A program made the translations under genes and the position numbers. From positions 1 through 5,517 of the forward strand of contig CAYHZL010000219.1 in the NCBI GenBank assembly GCA_964361075.1: a stretch of DNA of 5,517 bases, given 5' to 3'. This document shows positions 5,495-5,517 of the stretch, piece after piece. The stretch's first letter is position 1. Every line of letters begins with the position of its first letter. The stretch comes from CAYHZL01 sp964361075 (lineage in GTDB: Bacteria; Bacteroidota; Ignavibacteria; UBA10030; UBA8401). Under the pieces are notes generated by a model. The model saw only the letters and a program-made list of their open reading frames with translations. It was not told the origin of the DNA and ran no database searches.

Positions 5495-5517
5495 GGACAT
5501 CTCTAAAAACCTTCAAG
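5495..5517 (+). repeat. Left end of another copy of the MITE family, cut by the window edge
   Basis: GGACATCTCTAAAAACCTTCAAG matches the first 23 bases of the element at 3223 (GGGCATCTCT...) at 22 positions, in the same orientation. The match goes past the terminal repeat into the interior (CCTTCAAG), so this is the same family and not a chance terminus. It lies 28 bases upstream of the 118-aa gene. The rest is outside the window. Confidence 0.75.

Noticed and set aside
1..5517. CRISPR array, tRNA, rRNA or riboswitch
   Set aside because: No regularly spaced repeats, cloverleaf or known aptamer pattern was seen. The only repeats are the MITE family, the gene-tail duplication and the ATCCGTG triplet.

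Overview
The window looks like a short piece, possibly a complete 5.5-kb contig, from a moderately AT-rich bacterium of the Bacteroidota/Ignavibacteria (FCB) type. This rests on a TonB-dependent receptor with an N-terminal carboxypeptidase-regulatory-like domain and a C-terminal Phe, 'MKNL...AQ' signal peptides and small lipoproteins. No phylogenetic marker is present, so the placement is an inference.

All five intact genes lie on the minus strand and all encode exported or membrane proteins. In transcription order (right to left) they are: a small lipoprotein with a His/Gly-rich loop (5466-5110); a membrane-tethered zinc-ribbon protein with two tandem CcmH-like CxCxxC...CxC domains (5068-4091); a small signal-peptide-bearing membrane protein (4032-3544); a TonB-dependent outer-membrane receptor (3127-938); and a Met/His-rich lipoprotein with a C-terminal membrane segment (893-132). 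The first three are 41 and 58 bases apart and the last two 44 bases apart, suggesting two transcription units. Several of the proteins carry dense His, Met or Cys ligands, so an envelope metal-handling (perhaps copper) locus is the most economical reading. No metal-specific enzyme or pump is in the window to prove it.

The roughly 416-base gap between the two units (3128-3543) is the most informative stretch. It holds a truncated second copy of the 3' end of the CcmH-like gene, together with its stop codon, the TTGACA-containing spacer and the leader that also precedes the 162-aa gene. A 162-bp MITE-like element (3223-3384) has been inserted in this copy, with 16-bp perfect terminal inverted repeats and a 4-bp ATCA target duplication. 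The intact paralogue at 4068-4224 serves as the empty site, so the element borders can be read to the base. Terminus-like sequences of the same repeat lie at both window ends (4-18 and 5495-5517), suggesting a multicopy family that broke the assembly.

The left margin (1-131) holds a repeat terminus and a triple ATCCGTG motif, and no gene.
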